Origin: Evansella halocellulosilytica
GTDB taxonomy: Bacteria > Bacillota > Bacilli > Bacillales > Salisediminibacteriaceae
DNA length: 64,000 nucleotides
Direction: 5' to 3'
NCBI RefSeq assembly: GCF_002335745.1
Contig: NZ_NIST01000001.1
Span: 2,204,039-2,268,038, forward strand
Position numbers and translations under genes: made by a program. Every line of letters starts with the position of its first letter. Position 1 is the stretch's first letter. The notes beneath the pieces were generated by a model that had not been told where the DNA came from, did not search any database, and was given only the letters and a program-made list of their open reading frames with translations. Of this stretch, positions 7,675-17,028 are shown piece by piece.

Positions 7675-8588
7675 AGTTAACGATTGCGACTTGTCAATTT
7701 CCAGTTAGTGCAAACATTTTAAAAAACACAAATTATATTCTTCATCAAATAAAAAGTGCAAAAGAAAGTAAAGCTGATGTTGTCCATTTCCCAGAAGCAA
7801 GTTTATCGGGCTATGCAGGAGCCGACATGGAATCATTAAAAGGAATGAATTGGTCGTTATTAAGACAAAGTACGAAGAAAATTATGCAGGTTGCAAAAGA
7901 ATTAGAAATCTGGGTCGTTCTTGGCTCAACTCATCAACTGAGCGGGAATCATAAACCGCATAATAGCTTATACATCATTAATGAAAAAGGGATGCTTGTA
8001 GACCGGTATGACAAAATGTTTTGTGCTGGGGACGAACAAGAAAAGACGGGAGATTTAGCACATTACAGCTCAGGGAATCACTTAGCAATTTTCACGATCA
8101 AAGGTGTTCGTTGCGGGGCACAAATTTGTCACGATTATCGATACCCTGAGTTGTATAGAGAGTATAAGAGAAGAGGAGTTCAAGTAATTTTTCACTCTTA
8201 TCACGCAGCTAACATAAAAGGTGATCGATTAAAGGCGATGCAATCAGTAGTCAGTAAAGATATTATGAAGTTTAATCAAGGTAGGACGTACCCTGAAATC
8301 ACGATGCCAGCAACGATGGTAAGTTATGCAGCCAATAACTATGTTTGGATCAGCTGCAGTAATAGTTCAGCAAAGGAAAGCTGTTGGGCCAGCTTTTTCG
8401 TAAGACCTGACGGTGTCATCACAGGAAAATTACGACGAAACGTGTCTGGAACCCTCATTTCTAACGTTGATACAGAACAAGAATATTATGACTCTACAAA
8501 GGCATGGCGAGATCGTGCTATCGAAGGAATATTTCATAGCGGTAGTTTAGTGGAAGATTCAAAGAGTGAAAATCGAACAACGTTATAA
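7671..8588 (+). CDS. Carbon-nitrogen hydrolase (nitrilase superfamily)
   Basis: The protein of about 305 residues contains the full nitrilase catalytic triad: Glu in HFPEASLSGYAG, Lys in DRYDKMFCAGDE, and Cys in GAQICHDYRYPE. It probably hydrolyses an amide or nitrile such as an omega-amide or N-carbamoyl compound; the substrate cannot be told. The start is the ATG at 7671 after GGATGGAAGAGG, overlapping the MOSC stop; an upstream in-frame ATG at 7626 lies within the repeat and is unlikely. No secretion signal is present. Confidence 0.88.
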   Translation: MKLTIATCQFPVSANILKNTNYILHQIKSAKESKADVVHFPEASLSGYAGADMESLKGMNWSLLRQSTKKIMQVAKELEIWVVLGSTHQLSGNHKPHNSLYIINEKGMLVDRYDKMFCAGDEQEKTGDLAHYSSGNHLAIFTIKGVRCGAQICHDYRYPELYREYKRRGVQVIFHSYHAANIKGDRLKAMQSVVSKDIMKFNQGRTYPEITMPATMVSYAANNYVWISCSNSSAKESCWASFFVRPDGVITGKLRRNVSGTLISNVDTEQEYYDSTKAWRDRAIEGIFHSGSLVEDSKSENRTTL

Positions 8589-8902
8589 CGTTCATAGTGA
8601 TGAAAAGCCCCAAACATTGAAAATTGCACGGGATATTCGACAAGATCCTAATACATGCAGTATTGAAGAGTGGAAGGCGGCAACTGTGGCGGGAAAAGCA
8701 ATAGCCTTGTTTTGTGTGACGAGTAACCGCAGGAGTAGAAGATCCAACATGGACGTTAGACTTGTTTAGCTGAGGCATTGCCTGCAGAGAGCGTCCGCCT
8801 CGCCAAAACAATGAAAATAAAAAAAGAAAACCAATCGTCCTTAGCGATTGGTTTTCAGTATATATTAATGGCATTATGGGGGATCACTTTAAATCATTAC
8901 CA
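8589..8902. other. Intergenic stretch with weak short frame and repeat remnant
   Basis: A 67-codon frame (8566-8769, GTG start) overlaps the nitrilase end and has no recognisable family, so it is not called. A short GC-richer patch (about 8770-8813, including GAGAGCGTCCGCCTCGCC) resembles repeat debris. It shares AGCGTCCGC with 32850-32870. The rest carries the GH39 terminator. Confidence 0.4.
8826..8856 (-). terminator. Terminator of the GH39 gene
   Basis: GAAAACCAATCG and CGATTGGTTTTC pair perfectly over 12 bp with a 7-nt loop. On the minus strand the stem is followed by TTTTTTTATTTT, so it ends leftward transcription of the GH39 gene. Confidence 0.88.
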
Positions 8903-10408
8903 TTAATAACAGGTGAGTAAGCTGTCATCAAGACCTTCATATGAGTCCGTTTCATCGTGGACAGATTGTAATTCAATATATGTGACTTCATTTTTCGTTA
9001 AAGTGAAGTTGAATGATACTTCTTGATTGTCTGTTTGCAATTGATTTGTGCGAACGAGCGGCTGATCCGCAGTTTGCAATAATTTCACTTGCTTTTGTGA
9101 CGGAAAACGTGGTCTGCCGAGCTCTTTCCAAACTTTCCACGGGTTTGCATGATTTTCATCAGCCGTTTCACGAAACATAAATACGTGATCAGCTTTAAAA
9201 GGAATCGTTAACGAATGTGTTTTTTCAAATCCATCACCTTTATTAGAGACTAAGTTCCAAGCAACAAGTGCAATGCTGCCATCGTCCTTTTCTGTAACGA
9301 TCATATTATCATTTTTAAATAGCAGCTTGCTGCCTAATTGGTTGAAGAAAGCGAACAAATGAAAAGTTGGTTTGCGAATAGAATGAAGCGCGACTAGACC
9401 GAAACCACCATGGAAGGGAGCTCTCGGAATATCAAATTCTTCAAAAACATCGCTAAATGTCCAATACGAAAAAGAATCGACAATGTCTCCAGCATCACTT
9501 AATATTTTTCCTAAATAAGCTGCATTGACGTTTGTATCATGGATCGGATTTATCGGGCTGTAAGACGTATTGTATTCGGTAATATGAAACGGCAAGTCAG
9601 GATAAGGCGACTCATTTATTAACTTTCTAACCGTCTCAAACTGATTTAGCATGTCAGTGTTTTCGGCCAAATCCTGATAATAATATTCATTTGTTTTTTT
9701 CTTAGGTGGTTTTGACGTATAAGCATGGCGAGTCACGAAATCGACAGGAACATGCTCCGTTTTGCAAAAATTGAGAAAATCGGTAATCCACTCATCGGAG
9801 CCGCCGCAAATTGCCGGTCCGCCTACTTGAAGATCACGGTGAACTTGTTTAACCGCATGTGCGGTTACTTTGTATAGTTTGAAGTATTCCTCTTTATCTG
9901 CACCTTTCCAAAAGTTGACGAGGTTCGGTTCGTTCCAAACTTCAAAAGGCCATTGCAAGACTTCTTCCAAACCATATCTATGTATAAAATGCTCAATGGT
10001 ATTTGTAATTAAATCGTGCCACTTATGATAGTCAGCAGGAGGAGTGACATTTCCTTCCCAGTAAAAAATAGTCTGGTCGTCTGATGCGAGCTTCTTTGGC
10101 ATAAAACCAAGTTCGACAAACGGACGTAGCCCCAATTGTAAAAAAGAATCAAAAATCCGGTCAATATACGTGAAGTTATAAAACGGTTTTACCCCATCTA
10201 CAGTATCAACCTCTTTATAAATGCCTATGTCTTCATGGAACAGGCCGTGCCCTCGAATGTATTTGAATCCGATTTCTTCTTGAACGAGCTTTAAATGATC
10301 TAAATACTCTTTTTGCAAGGCAAGACCTAAACGCCCCGTTCCAATACAATGTTTCCAATGATTATGAAAGGATTTCTGGGTACTTCTGTTAATGTGAATG
10401 GTATCCAT
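8903..10408 (-). CDS. xynB: Beta-xylosidase, GH39 family
   Basis: The 501-residue protein has the GH39 (beta/alpha)8 barrel and C-terminal beta domain. E160 in EVWNEPNL is the expected acid/base and E278 in FHITEYN the expected nucleophile; RGHGLFHED and FGLRPFVELGFMP-like segments are also typical. It lacks a signal peptide and so would cleave imported xylo-oligosaccharides to xylose. AGGAGG precedes the ATG. A promoter with a palindromic operator lies just upstream (10427-10477). The symbol follows the usual name for Bacillus GH39 enzymes. It belongs to the xylan island but is transcribed away from it. Confidence 0.92.
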   Translation of the reverse strand: MDTIHINRSTQKSFHNHWKHCIGTGRLGLALQKEYLDHLKLVQEEIGFKYIRGHGLFHEDIGIYKEVDTVDGVKPFYNFTYIDRIFDSFLQLGLRPFVELGFMPKKLASDDQTIFYWEGNVTPPADYHKWHDLITNTIEHFIHRYGLEEVLQWPFEVWNEPNLVNFWKGADKEEYFKLYKVTAHAVKQVHRDLQVGGPAICGGSDEWITDFLNFCKTEHVPVDFVTRHAYTSKPPKKKTNEYYYQDLAENTDMLNQFETVRKLINESPYPDLPFHITEYNTSYSPINPIHDTNVNAAYLGKILSDAGDIVDSFSYWTFSDVFEEFDIPRAPFHGGFGLVALHSIRKPTFHLFAFFNQLGSKLLFKNDNMIVTEKDDGSIALVAWNLVSNKGDGFEKTHSLTIPFKADHVFMFRETADENHANPWKVWKELGRPRFPSQKQVKLLQTADQPLVRTNQLQTDNQEVSFNFTLTKNEVTYIELQSVHDETDSYEGLDDSLLTCY

Positions 10409-10426
10409 TGTCTCCTCCTGACAGAT

Positions 10427-10477
10427 AGTTTAATCAATAAACTTTCTTAAAAGATAAAATATTACGTATTGTTTGTC
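10427..10477 (-). promoter_or_regulatory. GH39 promoter with AGTTTA-N5-TAAACT operator
   Basis: On the minus strand TTGACA is followed after 17 nt by TATCTT (10477 to 10449). The palindrome AGTTTAATCAATAAACT (10427-10443) covers the expected transcription start. An almost identical half (AGTTTAATCACTAAAC) lies in front of the YesM-like sensor gene at 40750-40765. Confidence 0.65.
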
Positions 10478-10970
10478 AAGGTGATTTTCTCTTATTCTTT
10501 AATTTTCTGTTAACTAACGGGAACAATAGTCGGATTTTTCCAAAAAATCTTGACATTATTATTTTTATCATCTATTCTATTTTTGACTTTGTTTTATCAG
10601 TAAACAAAGTAATGGAGATTGGACAAAGGGGGAGATATAGAAGTCAAAGTAAAATTACAAGTGTATTAATATCAATGATGCTCTATTGAAGACTGTTGAA
10701 CAGGTTTTGTTACAGCATAAGTCTATGATTACTGGTTTTTACGGAAACAGCAAGAGTGCTCCTTCAGAAAATGAAAACGCTATCATTTTATGACAGTTCT
10801 TTAAACTTGTTTAAGTTTATCAACCAACTTAATTGAATTTATGACAGTTTTAGGTTACTTGAGGTTGTTAAAAATGGCTGAAAGAGTGTGTGCTAATGTT
10901 TAGAAGGGGAAGGGCAGAATCTTTATCCATATTAGGAGAAGCCGATTCTGCATAGGTGGTAACGGCTATG
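10478..10970. other. Promoter, operators and cre site without an intact gene
   Basis: A plus-strand promoter-like pair (TTGACA at 10550-10555, 17 nt, TATTCT) is followed by the operator ACTTTGTTT-N7-AAACAAAGT (10586-10610) and a GGGGGAG site near 10630. Downstream only broken frames occur; one stretch reads like a signal-peptide start (SKITSVLISMML). A consensus cre box, TGAAAACGCTATCA (10772-10785), and the palindrome TAAACTT-GTTT-AAGTTTA (10802-10819) follow. This looks like the regulatory head of a lost operon, or distal control of GH39. Confidence 0.5.
10772..10785. promoter_or_regulatory. cre site (CcpA catabolite repression)
   Basis: TGAAAACGCTATCA matches the cre consensus TGWAANCGNTNWCA at every defined position. 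CcpA binding here would place nearby xylan genes under glucose repression. Confidence 0.7.
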
Positions 10971-11609
10971 TTAAGCAATCGATTGTGATGCAGCCATTTT
11001 CTTTTCAATCCTGACAAATGCAGCATGTGACAGCTTCATCATGACAAATGCGAGAAGTCCAATGGGAAGGATTGGTAGAATTCCTGGAATAATTAGGACC
11101 AATCTCCACATGAGAAAGATGGCAATAATCATACCGAGAGTATGCAATGGCATTGAAAAACCGATTATCGCTGAATACTTATAGTATTGCCATATTGAAT
11201 ACTTGTATTGAACAAATACAGGAAAAAGATAGAGAGAGACGATTGCAAAAATGATCAGAGCATTAATAAAAATGAACAACATGAAGTTATAAAACATGCC
11301 ATCAATCATCGATAAATACATGAAATCGATGTATAGAATGTTGCTTGCAATGAACAACGGGACGAGCAGGAAAGTTGCACGGAAGAAATTTTGTTTATAA
11401 GCATTGAAAAATGTTTTAAAAACTGGAATGTCGTAATTCCCTATTGCCCATTGCCGTGTCACAGTGAACATGGCGGCTGATGCGGGACCGAGTCCAAAAA
11501 CGACAAGACCAAGCAGTGAAAATCCAATCCACAATAAATTAATGTATGCAATTCGAGTAATAAATTCCATTGTTAGATAAACATATTTGAATAGTCCTCT
11601 GTATTCCAT
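10971..11609 (-). CDS. YesL family (DUF624) membrane protein
   Basis: The 212-residue protein has about five membrane segments and the DUF624 N-terminal pattern (TRIAYINLLWIGFSLLGLVVFGLGPASAAMFTVTRQW). YesL proteins commonly accompany LplABC-type oligosaccharide importers and YesMN two-component systems in Bacillales. Their biochemical role is unknown. A good AAGGAG precedes the ATG. A related but divergent copy lies at 32187-32804. The gene is divergent from the importer operon that starts at 11993. Confidence 0.88.
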   Translation of the reverse strand: MEYRGLFKYVYLTMEFITRIAYINLLWIGFSLLGLVVFGLGPASAAMFTVTRQWAIGNYDIPVFKTFFNAYKQNFFRATFLLVPLFIASNILYIDFMYLSMIDGMFYNFMLFIFINALIIFAIVSLYLFPVFVQYKYSIWQYYKYSAIIGFSMPLHTLGMIIAIFLMWRLVLIIPGILPILPIGLLAFVMMKLSHAAFVRIEKKMAASQSIA

Positions 11610-11992
11610 GTGTTGCCACTCCTTTTTTTGAGATTGATCATGTATGCGTTAACATACAGCTAGTACAAGTTTGCACGATAATATCAAAATTTTCAATAAG
11701 TTAAATAAAACATGTGAATAAGGCAAATGTAAAAAAGAATAGTCGTAAAATTAAAAATTATTTTACTACTCGTTCATTTTTTAGTAACATACTAGTATAC
11801 TAGTTGTACTAGTAATCAAAATAAAAATGTTCATCAGTCGGCTGTATGTAAATGAATCCTTATTTTTGAAAGGGGGATTGTTTACTCACTCATTGTAAGC
11901 GTTTTATTGATCTTTCCGAAGTTAGACAGGCACATAAGTATTGGGGGATGATGAAGTTTTCATAGCTTTTATTTAAAAAGGGAGGAAAAACA
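11610..11992. promoter_or_regulatory. Regulatory region of the lplABC-type operon
   Basis: The perfect palindrome ACTAGTATACTAGT (11791-11804) is followed by another ACTAGT at 11808-11813, giving a cluster of GntR-type half sites. A cre-like sequence TGTAAGCGTTTTAT lies near 11895-11908 with mismatches only at the last two positions. These fit control by the GntR regulator encoded at 21987 and by CcpA, but neither is proven. The rest is AT-rich without genes. Confidence 0.45.
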
Positions 11993-13633
11993 ATGATTAA
12001 GAAATCATTGAAATTACTAACGTTTGGATTAGTTTCAGCGGGGATGCTTATCGCTTGCAGTAATGATGAGGATGTCATGGAGGAAGGCGGCACGGTTAAG
12101 ATGACGACTGCTCGAACGCTTGGTGATGACACCGTTTTTCGCTCTGGCGAGGATGTCAATAACAACCCTGTCGTTTGGTGGGCGGAAGAAGAACTAGGCT
12201 TAGAGATTGAGACGATCTGGACAGTACCGCACGATGAACAATATAATACACAACTTCGCTTATCGATGGCTTCAAATGAAGAACTTCCAGATGTGTTTTT
12301 AGTATCTGATGGACAATTAAAGGCAGATTTAATTGAATCTGGACTAGTTCAACCGATCGATGAAGCTTATGAAGAATATGCATCAGATCGAATCAAGGAA
12401 ACTTTTGATCAATTTCCTGAAGCCTTCTATCCTTCGACAGACGAAGATGGTGTGAGATACGGTATGCCGCGTCTATCAGGCGGAAATGGTTCAGATCCTT
12501 TGCTTTGGGTGAGGAAGGATTGGTTAGACAATCTCGGACTCGATATGCCTGAGACGTTAGAAGAAATGGAAGAAGTCATGGACGCTTTTGTAAATGAGGA
12601 TCCAAATGGTACTGGACAAAATGATACGATCGGGCTTTCGCTTGCGACTGTAAACGGACTTGCGACTTGGCTGGCAGATGGCAGTTTCATTTTCGGAGCA
12701 TACGGAGATTATTTACCGAGACATTGGTCATTAGATGAAAATGGTGAGCTCGTATACGGTACGATTCAAGACAATATGAAAGATGGACTCGAAACGTTAA
12801 ATCGCTGGTTTGAAAATGGTTACCTTGATCAAGAAGTAGGATTGTTAGATGAGCAAGGAGCTATTGAAAGTTTTGTTGCTGGTACATCAGGGTTTTTAGC
12901 AGCACCTCCATGGGGAGAGGGGTGGCCTGTAAGTGATGTATACGATAATGTACCTGATGCAGAAGTTGAAGTTTTGCCGTTACCAGCTGGACCTGATGGG
13001 AATATTGGCCGAAGAGGAGAAGGATTAATTACAGGTTCCTTTTTGTTCAGCAGAGAGTTTGAACATATGGATAAATACTTTGAGTATTTAGATGAGATAT
13101 ATGGTTATACATTAGGTGACTCACAGTATTTTGAAGATGGTATGTTTGAAGGATACGACTACATTTATAGTGATGACGGTGAACCAATTTATGATCACGA
13201 TGCGATTGAGGAAGAAGTAGGGGAGGAACGTGTTGATCCAGGTGGGTATATGCTTCCGACAAATGTTCCGACGATTCCTTTTATGCTCTATGACTTAGCG
13301 TCTGAATTGTATTTAACAGATCGAGAGCCAGAGAATGCTTATGAGTATACAATTGCCGCAAACAATGAGCAATATTTACATGCGGCACACATTGTAAAGG
13401 AGCAGGATGAGCATCGTATTGTCAATGAGTTTACAGGTGCGCCGACACCGACTATGCGAGAGCGGGCGGAGCACTTAGATCGACTCGAGCAAGAAATGGT
13501 TGTAGATATCATTTACGGAAATAAGCCACTTGAATATTTTGATGAATTTGTGGAGCAGTGGAAATCTGGAGGCGGAGAACAAATTACTCAAGAAGTGAAT
13601 GAATGGTATCAAGAAGTTACACAAGATGAATAA
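11993..13633 (+). CDS. ABC transporter substrate-binding lipoprotein (LplA-type)
   Basis: The 546-residue protein begins with a lipoprotein signal peptide and lipobox (MLIAC) giving a lipidated Cys near residue 22. The length and acidic composition are those of LplA/AguE-like family 1 binding proteins for large oligosaccharides. In Paenibacillus and Bacillus this type sits with lplB, ytcP and alpha-glucuronidase genes and binds aldouronates. The same context here (GH67, GH43, uxuA) suggests methylglucuronoxylo-oligosaccharides. GGGAGGAAAAAC precedes the ATG. No ATPase gene is adjacent; a shared MsmX-type ATPase elsewhere is presumed. Confidence 0.9.
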   Translation: MIKKSLKLLTFGLVSAGMLIACSNDEDVMEEGGTVKMTTARTLGDDTVFRSGEDVNNNPVVWWAEEELGLEIETIWTVPHDEQYNTQLRLSMASNEELPDVFLVSDGQLKADLIESGLVQPIDEAYEEYASDRIKETFDQFPEAFYPSTDEDGVRYGMPRLSGGNGSDPLLWVRKDWLDNLGLDMPETLEEMEEVMDAFVNEDPNGTGQNDTIGLSLATVNGLATWLADGSFIFGAYGDYLPRHWSLDENGELVYGTIQDNMKDGLETLNRWFENGYLDQEVGLLDEQGAIESFVAGTSGFLAAPPWGEGWPVSDVYDNVPDAEVEVLPLPAGPDGNIGRRGEGLITGSFLFSREFEHMDKYFEYLDEIYGYTLGDSQYFEDGMFEGYDYIYSDDGEPIYDHDAIEEEVGEERVDPGGYMLPTNVPTIPFMLYDLASELYLTDREPENAYEYTIAANNEQYLHAAHIVKEQDEHRIVNEFTGAPTPTMRERAEHLDRLEQEMVVDIIYGNKPLEYFDEFVEQWKSGGGEQITQEVNEWYQEVTQDE

Positions 13634-13656
13634 GTCCATCTAATCGCTGCGTTTTT

Positions 13657-13740
13657 TAAGTGCCAGGCATTTCTTTATGCACTAAATGACTATAACTGCT
13701 AGTAATATTGGCAAAAGAGAAGAAAGCACTGGCACTTATT
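13657..13740 (+). repeat. Degenerate AGTGCCAGGCA repeat pair
   Basis: AAGTGCCAGGCATTTC near 13657 and its inverted partner GCACTGGCACTTA near 13726-13738 form an imperfect inverted repeat. It relates to the GTGCCAGGCAC family but lacks the CCCGATATTTGTC tail. Confidence 0.5.
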
Positions 13741-13769
13741 AGACGCCTTCTTATTAAAAAAATGAAAAG

Positions 13770-13905
13770 AAAGTATAAAATTCAATCTCTCGATTGTTGT
13801 CTAGCCCCAAAGAGCGTTTACACCACGAGCTTCCACACGGATGTGGTAACTTCGGCGTTCCCGCAAGACGCGGGGATTTTAGCCGAAGAACTGAGCTAGC
13901 GAATT
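13770..13905 (+). repeat. Structured interspersed element, copy 1
   Basis: About 135 bp shared with 34531-34680. It folds into a closed multi-hairpin: CTAGC (13801) with GCTAG (13895), CCACA-cgga-TGTGG (13833-13846), CTTCGGC (13850) with GCCGAAG (13882), and an inner CCCGC/GCGGG (13860-13874). It lies between the lipoprotein gene and the first permease, where it could tune their relative expression. Its family is not recognised. Confidence 0.7.
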
Positions 13906-13934
13906 GCACTTTTCTTAGAAAAGGAGGTTCCATC

Positions 13935-14903
13935 ATGGCAGAAACACGTCAAGTCATAGAGAAAAATAACAGCCTTTCGACAAGTATGAAGCCGAAACGT
14001 AAAAAGCAGCGTTGGGACTTTAAAAATACGTGGCCATTACATGCCCTTGTTATACCAGCGGTTATTGTCGCTTTAATTTTCCAGTATGGTCCGATGTTTG
14101 GTATCATCATGGCCTTTCAAGATTTTAAACCTTGGCTCGGTTTCATTGAATCAGAATTTGTTGGACTCAAACATTTTATTACGATGTTTGAATACGACTA
14201 TGCACGACAAGTAATTTGGAATACTCTCGTTATTTCTGTCTTAAAACTAATATTTGGATTGATTGTTCCACTGGCATTCGCATTAATGCTAAATGAAGTT
14301 TACCATATGAAATTTAAACGAACCGTTCAAACAATCGTATACCTTCCATATTTTCTATCATGGGTCATTCTCGGAGGGATGTTAATTGACATTTTATCCC
14401 CTAGTGGCGGTATTATCAATCAGTTCCTCGGCTGGTTTGGAATTGATCCGATTTTCTTCCTCGGGAGTAATGATTGGTTTAGAACGACCGTTGTCATAAG
14501 TGATCTTTGGAAAGAAACAGGATTCAATACTATTGTGTTTCTAGCGGCAATTACAGTTGTCAATCCAGCACTTTATGAAGCTGCTGTCGTTGATGGAGCG
14601 AATCGTTGGAAGCAGACGTGGCATATTACACTGCCTGCAATGCGACCAATTATTATCGTTGTTGCGACACTTTCTCTCGGTAATATTTTAAATGCCGGTT
14701 TTGACCAAATTTTTAACCTATACAATCCGCTTGTTTATGAAACGGGAGACATTATTGATACATATGTCTATCGTGTTGGTCTCGTAAGCGGAGATTTTAG
14801 TTACGGTACTGCAGTCGGTTTGTTTAAGTCGATCATAAGTCTAGTCCTGATTGTCATTGGTTATAGATTAGCCTATAAATATGCAAACTGGAGAATTTTT
14901 TAA
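13935..14903 (+). CDS. ABC sugar transporter permease (LplB-type)
   Basis: A protein of about 322 residues with six membrane segments and the permease EAA motif (YEAAVVDGANRWKQTWHITLP) that contacts the ATPase. The start is the ATG at 13935, seven bases after AAGGAGG; a longer frame reaching 13794 runs into the structured repeat and is artificial. It partners the LplA-type binding protein and the next permease to import oligosaccharides. Thirteen bases separate it from the second permease gene. Confidence 0.92.
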   Translation: MAETRQVIEKNNSLSTSMKPKRKKQRWDFKNTWPLHALVIPAVIVALIFQYGPMFGIIMAFQDFKPWLGFIESEFVGLKHFITMFEYDYARQVIWNTLVISVLKLIFGLIVPLAFALMLNEVYHMKFKRTVQTIVYLPYFLSWVILGGMLIDILSPSGGIINQFLGWFGIDPIFFLGSNDWFRTTVVISDLWKETGFNTIVFLAAITVVNPALYEAAVVDGANRWKQTWHITLPAMRPIIIVVATLSLGNILNAGFDQIFNLYNPLVYETGDIIDTYVYRVGLVSGDFSYGTAVGLFKSIISLVLIVIGYRLAYKYANWRIF

Positions 14904-14915
14904 GGAGGGATCAAC

Positions 14916-15797
14916 GTGCCTTATCAAACGAAAGGGTTTAAAATTTTTACAGCTTTCAACTACACCTTCATGATTATCGTTTCATTTTTATGCCTGTTCC
15001 CTCTTATTCATATTTTAGCAGTTTCATTAAGTGGATCTGCTCCAGCAACTGCGAATTTAGTAGGGTTATGGCCAATCGATTTCACGTTTGATGCATATGC
15101 GAGAACGTTGAATAATGAACACTTTTTAAGATCATTAGGTGTTTCGATATATAGAGTCGTTTTAGGTACAGCCGTTTCAATGGGGCTGCTCCTATGTGCA
15201 GCATATGCATTATCGAAGTATGAAGAGGAATTTAAAGGGCGAAAAATATACGTCTGGTTCTTTGTATTTACAATGCTCTTTAATGGTGGCCTTGTCCCGA
15301 CATATATGGTCGTTACTAATTTAGGGCTGACAGATACGATATGGGCGTTAGTGCTACCGCCGGCAATTAATGCGTTTAACTTAATTTTGTTATTAAATTT
15401 CTTTCGAGCATCTGTTCCTAAGTCATTATCAGAATCAGCCTATATTGACGGAGCAGGGCATTTTAAAATCTTTTTGAAAATATATTTGCCGATCTCGGTC
15501 CCGGCAATTGCAACAATTTCACTCTTTACGATGGTGTTCCACTGGAATTCATGGTTTGACGGCTTGATTTATAATACAAACGCTGCTAATTACCCGCTGC
15601 AGACGTTCCTGCAAACGATCGTTGTCCAACAAGACTTTAGTAACGTAGAAGTCGATGCTGATATGATGCAAAACTTATCTCAGCGAACGGTACAGGCAGC
15701 CCAAATCTTTATTTCAGCGTTACCAATGCTGATCGTGTATCCATTTTTACAAAGGTATTTTGTTAAAGGGATCGTTCTTGGAGCTGAAAAGGAATAG
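14916..15797 (+). CDS. ABC sugar transporter permease (YtcP-type)
   Basis: The 293-residue second membrane subunit starts at GTG after AAGGAGGG. It has six membrane segments and a SESAYIDGAGHFKIFLKIYLPIS motif corresponding to the EAA loop. It matches the LplC/YtcP group (CUT1 family). Together with the preceding permease it forms the heterodimeric channel of the presumed aldouronate importer. Confidence 0.92.
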   Translation: MPYQTKGFKIFTAFNYTFMIIVSFLCLFPLIHILAVSLSGSAPATANLVGLWPIDFTFDAYARTLNNEHFLRSLGVSIYRVVLGTAVSMGLLLCAAYALSKYEEEFKGRKIYVWFFVFTMLFNGGLVPTYMVVTNLGLTDTIWALVLPPAINAFNLILLLNFFRASVPKSLSESAYIDGAGHFKIFLKIYLPISVPAIATISLFTMVFHWNSWFDGLIYNTNAANYPLQTFLQTIVVQQDFSNVEVDADMMQNLSQRTVQAAQIFISALPMLIVYPFLQRYFVKGIVLGAEKE

Positions 15798-15841
15798 GTA
15801 TTCAACGTTTCGATGAAAACTGATTTGAAAAAGGAGAGCGA

Positions 15842-17002
15842 ATGATGATTAATGTTGGAATTATCGGTACTGGAGCTATCTCGTCTCTGCACATTGAAGC
15901 TTATAAAACGTTTTCTAATACGTGTAAAGTTGTTGGGTTGTGCGACATTTATCCGGAAAAAGCGCAAGAGAAATGTGAACAATTTGCCAATGAAGCAGCT
16001 GTATATGATGACTATCAAGATTTACTGGCTAGAGAAGATATCGATTTAGTATCTATTTGTACACCACCATATACTCATTCAAAAATGGCTGTCGATGCTT
16101 TGAATGCTGGGAAACATGTCATCGTTGAAAAGCCTATGGCTTCTTCACTTAAAGAGTGTGATGAAATGATTAAAGCAGCAAAAAACAACGATAAACTGCT
16201 ATCTGTAATCGCACAAAACAGGTTTAGAGAGCCAATTATGAAGCTGAAAAAGCTGCTAGACTCAAATAAAATTGGCACGATCGTACATGCACAGGTAGAT
16301 TCTCACTGGTGGAGAGGCTACAGCTACTATGATTTATGGTGGAGAGGAACGTGGGAAAAAGAAGGAGGAGGCTGTACGTTAAATCATGCAGTCCATCATA
16401 TTGATATTTTAAGGTGGTATCTAGGGATGCCGAAAGAAGTGACAGCTGTTGCATCGAATACAGTACACGACAATGCCGAAGTAGAAGACTTATCAATTGG
16501 AATCTTAAAATATGAAAATGGGAGTCTCGCCCAAGTTACAAGTTCTGTCGTCCACCATGGAGAGGAACAGCAACTCATTTTTCAAGGGGAGAAAGCGAGA
16601 ATTTCTGTCCCTTGGAAAGTGACAGCCTCTTCAGCTTTAGAAAATGGATTTCCTGAACGGAATGAAAAACTCGAAGCGGAACTTGAAAAAGCCTATGAAG
16701 AACAAGATTCCCTTAATTTTGAAGGCCATGAAGGACAGATTAACAACATGCTCAATGCGATACAAGGGAAAGAAGAGATACTCAGTGACGGCAGGGACGG
16801 CAGAGAAACACTTGAGCTCATTATGGCGATCTATCAATCTGCCTCTGAAGGGAAAACGGTACCGCTTCCACTAACATCAGAAAGTCCGTTTTATACGAGA
16901 GAAGGCATCCTCAAAAATGCGACGTATTATTTCGAAAAGAAAAATAGTATTGATAACTTTTCAGAAAATCAGATTACAACTGGCAAGCTCGAAAATAAAT
17001 AA
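15842..17002 (+). CDS. Gfo/Idh/MocA family oxidoreductase
   Basis: The 386-residue protein has an N-terminal NAD(P)-binding Rossmann fold (VGIIGTGAISSLHIEAY) and the signature VEKPMASSLKECDEM containing the EKP lysine motif. The C-terminal domain has GGCTLNHAVHHIDILRWYLG, the usual catalytic-His region. Such enzymes oxidise or reduce sugars, sugar acids or inositols; the exact substrate is unknown. In this operon it may process a modified uronic acid or methylated sugar. GGAGAG precedes the ATG pair. It is followed closely by a second, different member of the family. Confidence 0.88.
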   Translation: MMINVGIIGTGAISSLHIEAYKTFSNTCKVVGLCDIYPEKAQEKCEQFANEAAVYDDYQDLLAREDIDLVSICTPPYTHSKMAVDALNAGKHVIVEKPMASSLKECDEMIKAAKNNDKLLSVIAQNRFREPIMKLKKLLDSNKIGTIVHAQVDSHWWRGYSYYDLWWRGTWEKEGGGCTLNHAVHHIDILRWYLGMPKEVTAVASNTVHDNAEVEDLSIGILKYENGSLAQVTSSVVHHGEEQQLIFQGEKARISVPWKVTASSALENGFPERNEKLEAELEKAYEEQDSLNFEGHEGQINNMLNAIQGKEEILSDGRDGRETLELIMAIYQSASEGKTVPLPLTSESPFYTREGILKNATYYFEKKNSIDNFSENQITTGKLENK

Positions 17003-17028
17003 CAGTCTTTTTCATAGGAGGATTAACA

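Noticed and set aside
8566-8769. 67-codon frame overlapping the nitrilase 3' end
   Set aside because: It starts inside the nitrilase gene without a good site, has no family features and ends near repeat-like sequence.
13794-13934. N-terminal extension of the LplB-type permease
   Set aside because: The extension translates the structured repeat. AAGGAGG directly precedes the ATG at 13935, and the permease family starts there.
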